Shown: positions 46,105 to 57,846, counted from the stretch's first letter. The stretch is DNA of 64,000 bases from Phanerochaete sordida (GCA_019973155.2 BPQB01000029.1:348158-412157); one strand, 5' to 3'. Notes: generated by a model from the letters alone, not told the origin. Translations and numbers: made by a program.

Positions 46105-47839
46105 ATGCTTCCCTGGAAGTCACCTCTGGCTACGGTCCTGCAATTCGCTCTGCTCTGCTACCTTCTGGCTTCGCTGGTTTATACGACAGCATACATCGTC
46201 ACATCTCCTGCTGTGTCCTCCGTCTTCGCTCTGGTCGGCCTGAGACTCACTCGATTTACTTCACGCTCTCCATCGCAGGCTTCTCCCCGCGTGGATTTGA
46301 TCTCGTACGCGCAGCAAGTCTTCAGCTCTCAAGGTTCTCATGGGGAAGACACGCCCGGTATAATATCGAATCTAGCTTCGTCACAGGACTCTCTCTACTG
46401 GGATCTGCCTGCGTTGCGGTCTCTTACTGGAGCTCTCAATGACGACGCTTATGCTGGCGCGGGCTCGATTCAGGAAGGAACGCTCCTCTCGAAGGCCTTC
46501 GCGCAGGCCTTGCACCCTACCGAGCTTATCCCGTTCTACTACAAGGCTACAGGCCCTATCGACGCCTCGGATGTCACTATCACGACTCTCGTTACGAGCA
46601 ACCGTTACAAGGTATTGAAGCAGCTTGTCGAACGCTATCAAGGCCCCATCTCCGTCACGATTCACATTCCTCTTCCGCCGCCGTCCGCATCGGTATCCGA
46701 GACCGCGACTTTCGTGAACGCAGTGCAGGACCTGGACGCGCTATACGCATCCTCACTGCACTTCGCCGCATATGTCGACGTGCACCTCGCGCTTTCCCCG
46801 CTCTCGAGCGCCCCGCACGCGTCGTCGAGCAGCACGGAAGGCGGGCGGCAGTTCAATGTCTGGCGGAACGTCGCCCGCCTCTTCGCGCGGAGCGAGTTCG
46901 TCATGATGCTCGACGTCGACTTCGCGGTGTGCACCGACTGGCGGAGCGTCGTGCGCAACGCGGTCGCCCGCGCGAGGGGCGCCGCCCCTACGACCGTCGG
47001 CAGCGGGCACCCCGAGTCAAGGTCGTCTTCAGGCAAGCTCAGAGAGGTGCAGGAGGTTTTCCAGAAGATGCGCGAGGGAGCTGCGGCGCTGGTCATTCCC
47101 GTGTTCGAGTACACGAAGCAGGAGGACGGAGTCGACCAGACGAAATTTCCTAAGGACAAAGAGGTGCGCTCTTCAGCTTCGCATCGTCTCCCGCAGCTAA
47201 CTTTGCGCAGAGCCTCCTCCACCTTGCTACTGGCCGGCACCCCAAGCTCGGTATGTTTCACGCATCCTGGTCTCCAGGCCATAATTCCACCGACTACCCC
47301 CGCTACCTCTCTACCCCGCCGAACTCGCAGTCGCTCTACAAGGTCACAACGTACCAAAGCGCGTACGAGCCGTACGTTATCATGAGCAAGCGCGTCCCGT
47401 GGTGCGACGAACGCTTCACCGGCTACGGCGGGAACAAGGCCGCGTGCCTGTTTGAAATCTATTTGAGCGGTGTCGACTTCTACGTCATGGCCGACCATTT
47501 CCTCATTCACCAGAGCCACAAGTATGAAGAAGAGGCCCGGCGCGAAGAGGTTTGTGGACGACATATCTCACTCTGTCTTGCGTGGCTGACGGTTGACCTG
47601 TCTTTGCAGCGCAAGTACAACAGAAAGCTCTACACCGACTTTAAGGAGGAAGCCTGCCTGCGCTATTTGTACCGCTTCCACGCTGCAGGGCAACTCCATA
47701 CTCCTCTCGCGGCCAATGCGGTAGAGGAATGTAAGAAAATGAAAGGCGTGGAGAGGCTGGCCACCGAGGTACGTTCTCCGAGAATGTCATAGCTGACCTC
47801 GAGCTCACTGCTTCTTAGCTACTTGGAGAGTCGCTGTAA
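46105..47839 (+). CDS. LARGE-type glycosyltransferase (GT49 family)
   Basis: Type II Golgi membrane protein of the Glyco_transf_49 family, related to the xylosyl/glucuronyl transferase LARGE and B4GAT1; the fungal acceptor is unknown. Model: 46105..47163, 47211..47549, 47610..47768, 47819..47839, 525 aa; the last exon is only 21 nt (LLGESL). A membrane anchor lies at about residues 10-34 (LQFALLCYLLASLVYTTAYI). Catalytic domain: VTITTLVTSNRYKVLKQLVE, the metal-binding DxD in MMLDVDFAV, FPKDKESLLHL, MFHASWSPGHNSTDYPRYL, YEPYVIMSK, WCDERFTGYGGNKAACLFEI, and VMADHFLIHQSHKYEEEARR. All family hallmarks are present. Confidence 0.92.
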
Positions 47840-48182
47840 TACACCATGCAAATTGCGCTATTATACACTGTCTCCTATTGGTCTTGTCTTTCGAGCAATA
47901 GACCCTCGATATATGCACCAAAAAGCTGGCGCTTGCGGTAATGTGTGCGGTCCGTGAAAAGTATCACCGGCGCGACCTCCGGAAAATGCAAAATTGCAGT
48001 CCAAGAGAGCGTTTGTAACGGTTTCTCACAAGACGTCGATTCACCCTCCAAATTCTTACACACAGGTCCGCATGGGTTGCTCTCTGGACAAGCATATATT
48101 GAGCTTCCTTTACTCTGGGCTCACTTCTTGGATCTCGTTCCATAGTACTAGTACATCCCACCCGAAGGCGATACGCAGAAGC
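47840..48182. other. Convergent 3' intergenic region
   Basis: 343 bp between the convergent ends of the GT49 gene and the first NTF2-like gene. No gene seen. Confidence 0.5.
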
Positions 48183-48776
48183 TTAATGTCCCGGCTGCTC
48201 GACGCCAGAGGTGTGTTCCTTGATGACCTGGTTCAGCGTCGTGACCTGACTGCCGTCGTAGTCAGTAGGGTGGATGCCTCCGGGCCTGGACGGGCTGTTC
48301 TCCGTCCATTCGACGCTACGCGAAGACAGGCAGCATTCAGTTAGGAAGCTCCCACAAACACAACGACGGCACAGCGTACATCATGTTCATCGACGACTTG
48401 ATCGATACCTGGAACTTGGCCACCTCGAAGAAGGTGCCGACCTCCCCGAGGACGTCTCCAGCCTGTGCAATCGTCAGCTCCAGCCACTCGTCCGCGGCGC
48501 GGAAGCACATACCTTGACGGTGCCCTTCGACGGCGCAGGCACGGCGACGGTCGCGCGGAAGTCGACGGTGCTGGTGCCAGGCGTCTCCGCGTCGCGCCAG
48601 AGCATCTTGCGGTACTGCTCGACCGACGTCTTGTGGCCGTTGACGGTGATGTCCGCGTCGTCCTTGAACATGCCTGTGAACGCGAGGTCGAAGTCGGCTT
48701 TGGTCTTCGCCGTCATGACCTCCCGGATGTGCTTCTCCGCCCAGTTCGTGAGCTGCTGGGTCTCGTTGGTCGACAT
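48183..48776 (-). CDS. NTF2-like small protein, cluster copy A
   Basis: Function unknown; the pattern suggests the SnoaL/NTF2-like cone fold (inference). Model: complement of 48183..48315, 48380..48462, 48513..48776, 159 aa. First helix region LTNWAEKHIREVMTAKTKAD with DFDLAFTGMF, then the strand DITVNGHKTSVEQYRKMLW, VDFRATVAVP, and AGDVLGEVGTFFEVAKF. The second intron uses donor AT|GTACGC, the phase shared with copies B-D, and leads to VEWTENS. The first exon is 264 nt, identical in length to copies B and C. Cytosolic by appearance. Confidence 0.78.
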
Positions 48777-50053
48777 TGTGTGCTGATGGACTGGTGTACT
48801 GGTGTAGGTGCGTTGGTGTTCTTTGCTGGTCTGGTGCGCCGCTCACGCAGTGTTTTATAGCCAGTCCCGGCGCTGTTGGGCCTTGGGCGTACCGGCACTC
48901 GCATAGCTTGGGAGCCACCGCGCAGCCTCGGCCCCGATATTGGTCGCGCGACCTTCAAGACCGCAGTTCGGAGCATTCGCCGACCGTGGGTGGACTGCTG
49001 CTAGCGATCATTCTGAGATATTCTTCGAGCTAAGAACCGTGCCCTCAATTTGGAATGCGTATGCTTAGCAGTGATGATGGTGATGCACAGCGGTGGCGTA
49101 CTCCTCCACGGTACGTCGGACGTCTCGATAACCTTCGCGTGGTACGTCATGCGTGTGCGACCCTGAAAGAATACAAGACGACTGACATTTTTGTCTACCC
49201 AGCGAACAGTGAATATCGGTGAAGAATCGAAGGCTGAATTCCATGTGTACATACATTCTGGCAAGTCTCGGAGTACGGGCTATCATTTTATAAGCAATGC
49301 CCACAAAAAATGGAGCAGGTGCGTAGTAGTTCTCGTTCAACTAATGTCCGCCCGATTACGGTCGGAGCGCGAACAAGGGAACGAAGCTCAGCTGACACGT
49401 TTTACAGAATCTAGGACCCATTCCACCGCGTTGACGAGCCCCGGTGGCGGTCTAGGAGCTAGTGGACAAAGTTCGGGCGCGAAAATGGAAGATAGACAGA
49501 AGCGATCCAAGTCGCCGCTCGCGCTCGGACGTTCGACGTGTCCGACATTCGAACGCTGCCGCTGACTCTGCGCATCAGTTGGGCGGCCAGCGGCGGACCT
49601 TGTTGGCTCGCGGACCCACATCTGGCCCAGTGACCACCGGCTGCGGCGCTGTCTGTTTGGCGCTATTTGTTCTTCTGCCTGCGCAGTCTCAGAAAACAAT
49701 GCGTCACGCTGGGCCATGTGCGCATCGTACGCGACCAGAGCCTAGCCTACGCATCATGAAAGTGAGCTCACCGCCCAACACCATGGGACAGATTGAAGTC
49801 TGACGTGTTCCTTGTAGAATGATCTAGGCGTAGCGAACTTCCGGCTACCTGCTAGCACTAGCCCTCGCTGACTTTCGGCTCCGCGGGACCTCCAGAGCGC
49901 AAAGGGACAACTTCAGATGCACGACGACGAGAATATATGTGCTGCATATCGCTGAGTACAAGTATACATTTACAAGGGAATATTCAAATAATCTCTCCAC
50001 CGCTCAGTACTCATACATTGATCTTCGCCTTCCCTTGAGAACGACTCCGCGAT
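48777..50053. other. Spacer between NTF2-like copies A and B
   Basis: 1.28 kb. Left end carries the TATA box of copy A. No further gene; short frames show no resemblance to neighbours. Confidence 0.5.
48853..48860 (-). promoter_or_regulatory. TATA box of NTF2-like copy A
   Basis: CTATAAAA on the minus strand, about 77 bp before the ATG at 48776. Equivalent boxes precede copies B, C and D at 87-100 bp. Confidence 0.6.
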
Positions 50054-50619
50054 CTACAGCTCAGGGCCGACGACATCGGTCATGACCTGGTTGACCACTG
50101 TGGCCAGGCGGCCGTCCGCCATGCTGTCGCCCGCGGGGCGCGAGGACTCCTCGACGCTGCGAAATCAACGGGTCAGGAGAAGCTTCGTCAATGCATGTGG
50201 CGGGACGTACACCATGTTCATCGTAGACCGAATCTTGGTCTCCTTGATCGGCCTGGTCCAGGAGATGTTGGCCTCGAAGAACATGCCGACCTCGCCGGTC
50301 TGTCGACAACATCAGCCCACCATCCCGCACGCTCAGGCACTCGGGGCACGCTCACCTGGATGATCTCCTTCGCGGACTTGGGCACCTCGACCATGTCGCG
50401 GAAGGTAATCGTGGCGTTCGCCTCGTTCGCCTCCTCCTTCCAGAGCATCTTCTTGTACTGCTCGCGCGTCATGTGCTTGCCGTTGACGGTGATCGTCGCG
50501 GACGGCGCGACCATCGCGTCGAACGCGTCCTCGAAGCTGCTCTGCGTCTTCGCGGTCATCATCTCGCGCATGTGCTGCTCCGCCCAGGAGCCGAGGGTGA
50601 GGATGACCGGGCCGGACAT
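50054..50619 (-). CDS. NTF2-like small protein, cluster copy B
   Basis: Paralogue of copies A, C and D. Model: complement of 50054..50156, 50211..50299, 50356..50619, 151 aa. Reads MSGPVILTLGSWAEQHMREM, SSFEDAFDAMVAPSATITVN, MTREQYKKMLWKEE, ITFRDMVEVPKSAKEIIQ, TGEVGMFFEANISWTRPIKE, STMNMVVEE, then a tail with DGRLATVVNQVMTD. Closest to copy C in the first exon (VILTLGSWAE versus VVLTLGSWAE). No catalytic residues can be assigned. Confidence 0.8.
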
Positions 50620-51656
50620 TGTGTGTGGTTCTGGTGCTGAGTTAGGTGAGGTTGTGGGTGTGCTGGTGAGGGTGCAAGTGCTTCGTTCGATGACTCTCCT
50701 GACACGACTCTGACAGTATTTTATAGCATTTGTGAGCGCTATGTGCCCTGGGACTATTGGAGCGGGAGCGCTACCTCTGGGTCGCATGAGCACCGTCCGA
50801 CCGCGCACGGGGCTGCGATCACGACGGCGATAGCAGAGGCGGTTGCGCCCCCTGCAGGGCCGCCCAGGCAGCGGGCGTGCAAGCGACGTCGGACGGTACA
50901 ACGACCGTCCCCAGGCCCCGCCCTAGCCAATCAGCGCGCGGAACCTTGCCCATGGTTCTCGACCCACCATCATTGATTGAAGCCTCCCGCAGGGCCGCAA
51001 CGAGCGGCGTGATGCGCACAGCGGGATGCTGGAGTCTGCTGGACAGGGCATGACGCGGAATTCCGAATTGCTCGGGCAGACGCTGTGCGTCATGGGGAAG
51101 ATTGCAGGGCAGCCTGCAGCCTTAGGTCGGTTATCACTGCCGCGGCTCATAGGCCGCGGAAGGTTTGAGATAACACACTGATAGTCAGCATAGACTCTTG
51201 CTTTGAATTCTTGCTTTGAATGCTTCGTTATCGGAGGTCCTTGGGTATAGAGTAGAAAGCGTTATGCGCCCGGAGACTCAGTCGCAATATTGCCTGTCGC
51301 ATGACCTACTGGACTGCGCGGTCCTTGCTTGGTCTTGTTTGTACCAAGCGTCAGGCTCCAGTCCGGCCGCCAGGGAACAGACAGCTCTGTGACGACTACG
51401 GCTGACCTCCGTATTTCATTACCCTAGAGAGACAGCGAAAGTCCGGGTTCCGGCTCAGAGGCAATGTGAACGTGAGTTGTATTTGCAATTCCCCGATCCC
51501 GATCCTGAACGAGGTCTACGGCGTACAGACGACGGGATCGCCAGCGGCATCACCCCGAATATCAGCAAACGAGCATTTATACCGGATCCTGCACCTATTC
51601 ATCTTCCATTCACTTATGCAGCATATACAGACATATTACAAAACGGCACCCAACCC
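50620..51656. other. Spacer between NTF2-like copies B and C
   Basis: 1.04 kb. Left end carries the TATA box of copy B. No gene seen. Confidence 0.5.
50719..50726 (-). promoter_or_regulatory. TATA box of NTF2-like copy B
   Basis: CTATAAAA on the minus strand, 100 bp before the ATG; same octamer as for copy A. Confidence 0.6.
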
Positions 51657-52234
51657 TTAGTACTCGCGCTCGACGTTGCTGGGGACGTCGGTGAAGACCA
51701 TGTTGATCTCCGTCGCCTGGCGGCCGTCGAAGTCCTTGCCGTCGTCGTCGCGCCGGGGCTTGATCGCCTTGACGCTGTCAAAGAAAGTCAGCACTCATCG
51801 CTTCGGCCGCTGCACAGCACGAGCCGACGTACACGAGGTTCATCGACGCCGTGATGTCGTTGTCGAACAGGAGCGCGCCGCGGTGGAGCTTCGCCTCGAA
51901 GAACAGCCCGACCTCGCCGACCTACGCACATCCAATCAGCTTTTCCCCCATCCCCCGCCGCTCGACGCACCTGGATGATCTCGTCGCGGCGCTTCGGCAC
52001 CTCGACGACGCCCTTGAACGCGACGCGGGCGCTCGACTCGGCCTCCTCGTCGCGCCAGAGGAGGCGCTTGAACTCCGCGCGCGACGTGTGCGCGCCGTTG
52101 ACGGCGATCGCGACGTGCGGCGGCACGAAGCCGTCGAACGCGTCGTCGAACGCGCGCCGCGTCTTCGCCTCGAGCACCTCGCGCAGGTGCTTCTCCGCCC
52201 ACGAGCCGAGGGTGAGCACGACGGGGCCGGCCAT
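51657..52234 (-). CDS. NTF2-like small protein, cluster copy C
   Basis: Paralogue of copies A, B and D. Model: complement of 51657..51774, 51833..51921, 51971..52234, 156 aa. Reads MAGPVVLTLGSWAEKHLREV, RRAFDDAFDGFVPPHVAIAV, SRAEFKRLLWRDEEAESSAR, VAFKGVVEVPKRRDEIIQ, VGEVGLFFEAKLHRGALLFD, SMNLVVKAIKPRRDD and ATEINMVFTDVPSNVEREY. Exons 1 and 2 (264 and 89 nt) have the same length as in copy B. Codon use is the most GC-biased of the four. Confidence 0.8.
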
Positions 52235-54375
52235 TGCTGGTTGTGTGGTGGGTGTGGGTGGGTAGGCTGGGTGGTTGTGGTGGTCTGAGATTGGTGGGGC
52301 TGACCTGCGTGGCTGCTAGGTTATATACTGTGAGCGCAGGGCGCGCCGCACGTTGCTGCAGCATGCCGACGCACATGTACCCCGCTGTGCGTGCATTTCA
52401 CCTGCGCGCACCTGCTCAGCGGGCGCGCCGCTCAGGCCCAGTTGGCGGCTCGGGACCGCCGCTGTGCACAGATGAAGCTCCGCGGGGCACTCCCTGTGGT
52501 CCGAACATGGATGCCGGCAGAGATCAGGTGAATCTTGACGCCAGGCGGCTCGCTCGGGGGCGCAGCAGGGGCAAGCTTTGAACGTGTCTTCCATGGGGGC
52601 GACTGTTGTTATCGGAGGGCGCACCCGCTCCGGTCGGGCTTGACAGACCGGCGTGATATGTTGGATATCCGGAATGACGTAGAGCACCGCGCAAGGTTGG
52701 TACCACTGCTCGAGTGTTCCCAACTGGCTAAGCCGTTGTATGACATAGCGTTTGGGGGCGCCGACCGGATCTATGTCGTAGTGCTGCGATCCAACGTGGA
52801 CATCCCCGAACCCGCCGTGCAAGCTCAAAGTTGCACTAATGCGACCTCCGAATTATGTGCGACATCGCAGAGTGTGCCATTGGCGCACCGTTACGACAGT
52901 CCTGGGCAGGGGACGAACCATGAGGTGCAGTGGTAGGCTGTACTTGACGTACGACACCATGGTGTCCGTCGAGTTTCCGCTGTCTCTTGTAGCTTACAGC
53001 ATGCTGGTGCTATCAAGATTCTGTTCATCTAAATATCCACTGAGCCTTTAGACTGCGCCGCCAGGAACACCTCTTCTCTAAGCTCCGCGCAATGGGACCC
53101 ACGACGTTTTCTTTTGCAAGTGCTGGCCATCCTGGTCTGGGCTACAGCTTGGGCAATACTTCTAGCGGAGCAGCCATATAATTGGCGAATAATTGGAATA
53201 AAAAGTAGGACGCTCCTCGTGTGTGTTTTAGAATAAACGCGAAGAAAGGTGCGAGACGAGAGGTTTGCGAGGGACCTCGGGGCCTGGGCTCGCGTGGTGT
53301 TTGGTTTTATTTGCCCGCGATGTAGACGCCCATCTCGCATTTCTGGTCGACTTTCTACGAATTTGTTCTCTGCTCTGACCTCCATCTTCGTTCTGGTGAA
53401 CTCGTATGGCCCCCAGCTGTGGCGGCCGCCGAACAGGTGCTTTCTTTGCGCAGAATGTCCTATGCCTCGCAACCGCGCCGAACTCGAAGCTGGACCTCGT
53501 CCGATTCTCTCGTCGATCGTTGGCAACCGGCGGCATGCTCTCCACATCTTCGCCCGCCTCCTGCCTCTTTTCGCTCGTATTCGCATCTGCGGCGTCTCAT
53601 TTTGGGTGTCCTGTCCATCTGTTCCTTCTACCTTGCTTCACGAAGTGGCAGCCGCGGAAATGCCTCGCGATCCTAGCCGACCTGTGAAGACTACGTGGCT
53701 CTTCCAGACCTCTTCACAGGGCCTTACTCTCATTCCAGCTCACCGCTTTCGGTGAGCCCTCGCAACCGAACGGATCGTTGGTTCGCCTTTCTGTCTGCAT
53801 GTGTCGATTTTGCGCTGGGTTTTCCGTCTTCGTCCGCGATGTACTGTGCCGGAGCTCGATGTCGCGGCGCTTTGGTTCGCGCTGTCACTTCGCTGTCGAC
53901 TTTCCCTGCCCCACGCGCTCTTCTCGCTTCTTCGCCCAGATTTATTGCCCGTACTTCTGATCGCACACTTTGTGCCTCTTTCGTTTTGCGTCAATGCGCG
54001 GCGCGTGTCCTGTAATGCCGTGTGTGCTTCTGGACTTGTCCGGTTCTTGCGCACATGTGGAAGCAGGGTCAGTAAAATCTTGCTCCCCCAATACGGCGTT
54101 GTGTCTCTCTTGTGTCGTGTTTTACGCGCAGATGTACGTGACACGATTGATTCTGACGTCCTCAGGGTCACTGAAGGGTGTGTTACACCTGGATATCGTC
54201 GTTTCGTACGAGCTGATTCCGCATCCGACTCTCGTGAAGAGCGCCACATCCAGGGACTTGCGTAGGTTCCGAGATCTTCCCATGCCGTACCCATCGAGTT
54301 TGACCTTCACATTGCCGTATCCACAGCTCCTTTCGGCAGTGCACCTGCTCCGCACCATGAGGACTTCCCGCACGT
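52235..54375. other. Intergenic with long pyrimidine-skewed tract
   Basis: 2.1 kb. Left end carries the TATA box of copy C. From about 53230 to 54120 the plus strand is strikingly C/T-rich (many TTCG, CTTCT, TCGCTT words), with open frames but no recognisable protein. It could be a transcribed leader or long noncoding RNA for the gene at 54.4 kb. No supported gene. Confidence 0.4.
52321..52327 (-). promoter_or_regulatory. TATA box of NTF2-like copy C
   Basis: TATATAA on the minus strand, about 87 bp before the ATG at 52234. Confidence 0.55.
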
Positions 54376-54951
54376 ATGTCAGGATCGTCACACTCGCGGG
54401 CGCATGCAGCCTCGGAGACGGATATCCAGGTTTTTGTTTTATATCCCGACGCTCGTTCGACTGCCTCGGCGTCCCCCCATCGCCCCCAAACTCCCCTTCG
54501 TCAGCTCTCGGTCGGCCATGTGCGAACACGAAGTGTGAGTTTGGCTCAGTCTGGGTTCTATCAGTGGTGTGACGCTCACCGGGGATTATCTAGTGTTGGG
54601 GACTTTTATCGCGGCTGTCAGGTGCGTATAAGCTCCAGGTCCCACACCCGCGCAGTGTTTGAAATATAGCCGATATCGCTCTCTGTTACGCGCGCGCACC
54701 AGCATTTCCATGCCCGCTACTACACCGGCGAGGTCACCGACTGCAAAGCCGAGGAGTGCAAGACGAGCAGCAACCACATGCACAAAACCGCCCGGAGATG
54801 CGACTGCTCTACCGTGAGCCCGCTGAGCCATCTCTCATGCATCTGTTCTGAAGTACCGCTCATCCTGCAGGTCGTGACCGAGCTCCGCCGCGTCCAAAAC
54901 ATGATCCAGATGCCGCACGAAGACTGCGCGCCCGCCTTTCCGCGTCGGTGA
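54376..54951 (+). CDS. Small Cys/His-rich protein, unknown
   Basis: Not recognised. Model: 54376..54621, 54703..54813, 54871..54951, 145 aa; all three junctions are phase 0 with good donors (GTGCGT, GTGAGC). The last exons give GFYQWCDAHRGLSSVG, DFYRGCQHFHARYYTGEV, DCKAEECKTSSNHMHKTARR, CDCST and VVTELRRVQNMIQMPHEDC. The Cys and His spacing (C...H-x-H...C-x4-C...H-x-H...C-x-C) suggests metal binding. The first ~55 residues are poorly coding-like, so the real start may be a later or upstream exon. Confidence moderate for exons 2-3 and lower for exon 1. Confidence 0.5.
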
Positions 54952-56147
54952 CCGGCCGTCTCTGCGAAGTCTGCAGGCATCCAGGGTCTCTCCCCGTGTA
55001 TCACATGTACGCATCGTGCCATGCAGCCCGCTGTTCCCCGCTGTCGCGTCGCGTCAGCGCGTTAGCCTTTGCACCCTGCCCCCGGGTGCGTTGTATGCCC
55101 AACTTCGCGTTCAATGGGCATCTCCCAGCATCTCTCCCACATTTCGCTTGGCGTCCCTCGTGTTCGGTACCGCTCGCGCGCTGCGGCGACCTTCGTGTCC
55201 AGCAATCTATCGCGCCCTTACGACACCGTCGTCCGCCGGGCGGTCGTTCAGTCCGTCTCTCTGTTCACTCCACTCTGTTCGTGATGCCCTAGTGCGCGCC
55301 CAGGCTGATAGCGCAGGTTCGCTCCGAGTCCGTTCGGCCGCGTAGTCGCGAGAACACCATCGAACAGGCGAAGGTGCGTCCCCACGTTCTCCCGCGATGC
55401 ACCCAGGCTCATCCCGCCAACGCTACACAGCACGCGCCCCGCCACCTATCTTCTGAACCTTGCTGCGATAGACTCGGCAAACGTGCGCGCCTCTGCTCCC
55501 GCCACGCACGAGGCGCCCGTACCCTGCCTCCGTCTGCGACCGGGGCCCACGCAGAAGGCCCTCGCAGAGCCCCGCGACAGGCGGCGCCAGCGCACTGCGC
55601 GCCGCGATGGCAGTGGCACGGGTGCTGATGAAGAACATTGCGAACAGTGCGCAGCGGCGGCGCCCCGCGGCGTGGCGCGCGCGCGACCGAATCAGCTCGT
55701 CGTGTTTCGTGACCGCCGCCGCTGCTCTTTCGCCCGTGGCTGCGCTGGGCCAGGTCGAGCTCCGCGCCCCCGTGTCCGGTGTCCGCGTCTGGTTGTCCGC
55801 GCCTGACTGTCTGCGTCTGGTGCCCGCGTCTCTTGATGTCCTCCCACAGCAGCCCACCGCCCCGGGGCGTCCAGCAGCAGATCGGCTGTGCCACGCCCGC
55901 CCGAGATGCAGGGCCCCGCTGCCATATAGGCCGGGCCCTGCCCCGATAGCGTCGCCATAACACGTCTGCGCTACGTAACGCGAGCATGCAGCGGCTGTCC
56001 CTCTTGCGTGCGCGCGCGCCCCCTTTGGCTCGGGGCGCCCGCGCGCTGCGCTATAAGAGCCTGCACCCCGCGGGGGTGCGCTCGCCCATCCTTTCTGCGC
56101 TCAAGTTCTCCCCTCCAGCTTTATCTCATACCAAGTTCAAGCACACT
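54952..56147. other. GC-rich intergenic region, upstream of copy D
   Basis: 1.2 kb. Several overlapping frames are open on both strands (55409-55990), as expected from high GC; none resembles a protein I know. Right end holds the TATA box of copy D. Confidence 0.4.
56051..56058 (+). promoter_or_regulatory. TATA box of NTF2-like copy D
   Basis: CTATAAGA, 97 bp before the ATG at 56148; matches the position of the boxes of copies A-C. Confidence 0.55.
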
Positions 56148-56835
56148 ATGACTTCCAACATCGTCCTCCTGCCGCTCACCCAGTGGGCTGAGGGTCGCCT
56201 CACCGACATCTTCCAGGCCACCGACGAGCAGACGTTCGGCGACGCGTTCGACGCGTTCGTCGCAGCCGAGCCCGCGAGCATCGTCGTGAACGGCCAGAAG
56301 CTCACGCGCGCACAGTACAAGAGCCAGCTCTGGAAGGACAAATTCCTCGAGGCCGGCGCGAGCGTGCAGTACCTCGGCGCCGTCAGCGTCCCCAAGGATG
56401 AGAACAAGCCCGTCGAGGTATGTTTCCACGAGAGCTTTTTAGTACGATGTCCTGACACGATCCTTGTAGGCGGGCGAGGTCGGCGTCTTCGTCAGCGCGA
56501 CCATCGACTCGAAGCTGCTCGTCCTCGGCGGGCCCGAGAGCCGCACTGTCACGCTCTCGCTCAACCTAATGTGCGTCCTTCGCTGACATCTGTCCGCATC
56601 TCTGCTGATGCTAGCGCGCCGCAGTGTCATCCAGGACCCGACGCTCAAGCCGCCCACCCTCCCGACCGGCGTCCACGGCGACTTCGACGGCCGCCGCGTC
56701 TCGTCCATCACCGCCGTCTCGACGACCAACCAAAATGCGATCCTTCTGCCGCTGCCGAACCCCACGAACCCCGGCGGGCCCATCCAGCCCCCGGGCACCA
56801 ACCCCGGCGGCCCGATCAAGCCGCCCACTGCGTGA
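56148..56835 (+). CDS. NTF2-like small protein, cluster copy D
   Basis: Most diverged member, on the opposite strand. Model: 56148..56417, 56470..56570, 56625..56835, 193 aa. Reads MTSNIVLLPLTQWAEGRLTD, TFGDAFDAFVAAEPASIVVN, LTRAQYKSQLWKDK, VSVPKDENKPVE, AGEVGVFVSATIDSK and LSLNLIVIQDPTLKPP. The second intron has the same phase and position as in A-C (AT|GTGCGT), which fixed the donor choice in those copies. The tail differs: Asn/Pro/Gly-rich repeats (NPGGPIQPPGTNPGGPIKPP) replace the D-G-x-x-A-T-x-x-N segment. Confidence 0.8.
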
Positions 56836-57025
56836 GCGCAGCACCTGAAGCACGATGTAACTCTATCGTTGGATATTTGGGTAGGATGTAGGATATAAGC
56901 TTTCTTGGAAGACTCCATAGGAGATATGCACCGGGTCATGTACAGCACTATCACAACAACGCACTAGGACAAATCAAATATGTATATGCAATCATGCGCC
57001 CGAGGGTCAGCGAGTGTGACGCAGG

Positions 57026-57607
57026 CTAGTCGGAGCTGCTCTCGAGTCGCATGCGCTTGACGATGCGCATGTCGTCGGGGAAGACCCTGCCCTTGCGCTT
57101 GCTCCGCAGGGAGATCGGGCTGCCCTCCGAGACGAGGGAGATATCGACAAAGTCGTTCTCCTGCAGAGCGAGGTCAGCCGTCTGCGACACGACAAGACGA
57201 GAAGCGGGAAGTAAATACCTTGTCTTCGGAGGTATTTCCTTCAGCGTCGGCCATAATCGACGCGGCCTTCACTGTGTGCTTGTCAGCCTCACCCCGGCCC
57301 ACCTCCAGCGCATACACTCACATTTCCCACTGCTCGCCTTCGCCTGCACGCCGCCCGCGCGGAGCTTCGCGATCTGCGCGCGTGCCGCGATCTGCTTCGC
57401 GCGCTCGAGCCGGATGTCCTCGCGCACGAGCGCAACGCGCGTGGCGAGCTCCGCGCACTGGTCGCGCAGGATGCTGTTCTCGACGTCGTGCCGCAGGCCG
57501 CGCTCGAGCAGCGCGGGGAGCGCGTCGATGAGTGTGCCCGCGAGCGCGGCGAGGCTCGAGGCGGCGCCGGCGTCGAGCACGGGTGAGGCGGGTGCGGTGT
57601 CGGCCAT
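57026..57607 (-). CDS. Small coiled-coil protein, unknown
   Basis: Not recognised. Model: complement of 57026..57181, 57219..57271, 57322..57607, 164 aa. An Ala/Leu-rich start (AASSLAALAGTLIDALPALL) precedes a coiled coil at about residues 43-88 (VENSILRDQCAELATRVALV, REDIRLERAKQIAARAQIAK). The C-terminal part holds a bipartite basic cluster (LRSKRKGRVFPDDMRIVKRM), a possible nuclear localisation signal. Second intron is only 37 nt. Transcribed divergently from the gene at 57847, 239 bp apart. Confidence 0.65.
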
Positions 57608-57846
57608 TGCTTGGGCGCGGTGCGGGGTGTGATGGTGAGGATGCGAGGCTTTGGGCAGTCAGCCGCGTTTGTGCTGCAGGATGAATGAGCTTCTCGCTGG
57701 TGGCTGACGCTAGCGGTAAGCTCGCGCGACGAAGGTCAGCCTGGCCGTCAGCCGCGCAGTCCGCCACCTGCCTCGCCAGCATAAAGGTCTGTCAATCGTC
57801 TCGTTGCATCCGCCACCCGACTTGTCCTCAAGCACCGACCACAGCC

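Noticed and set aside
55607..55960. Plus-strand frame of 117 codons in GC-rich DNA
   Set aside because: Frames are open on both strands here, as expected by chance at high GC; no motif.
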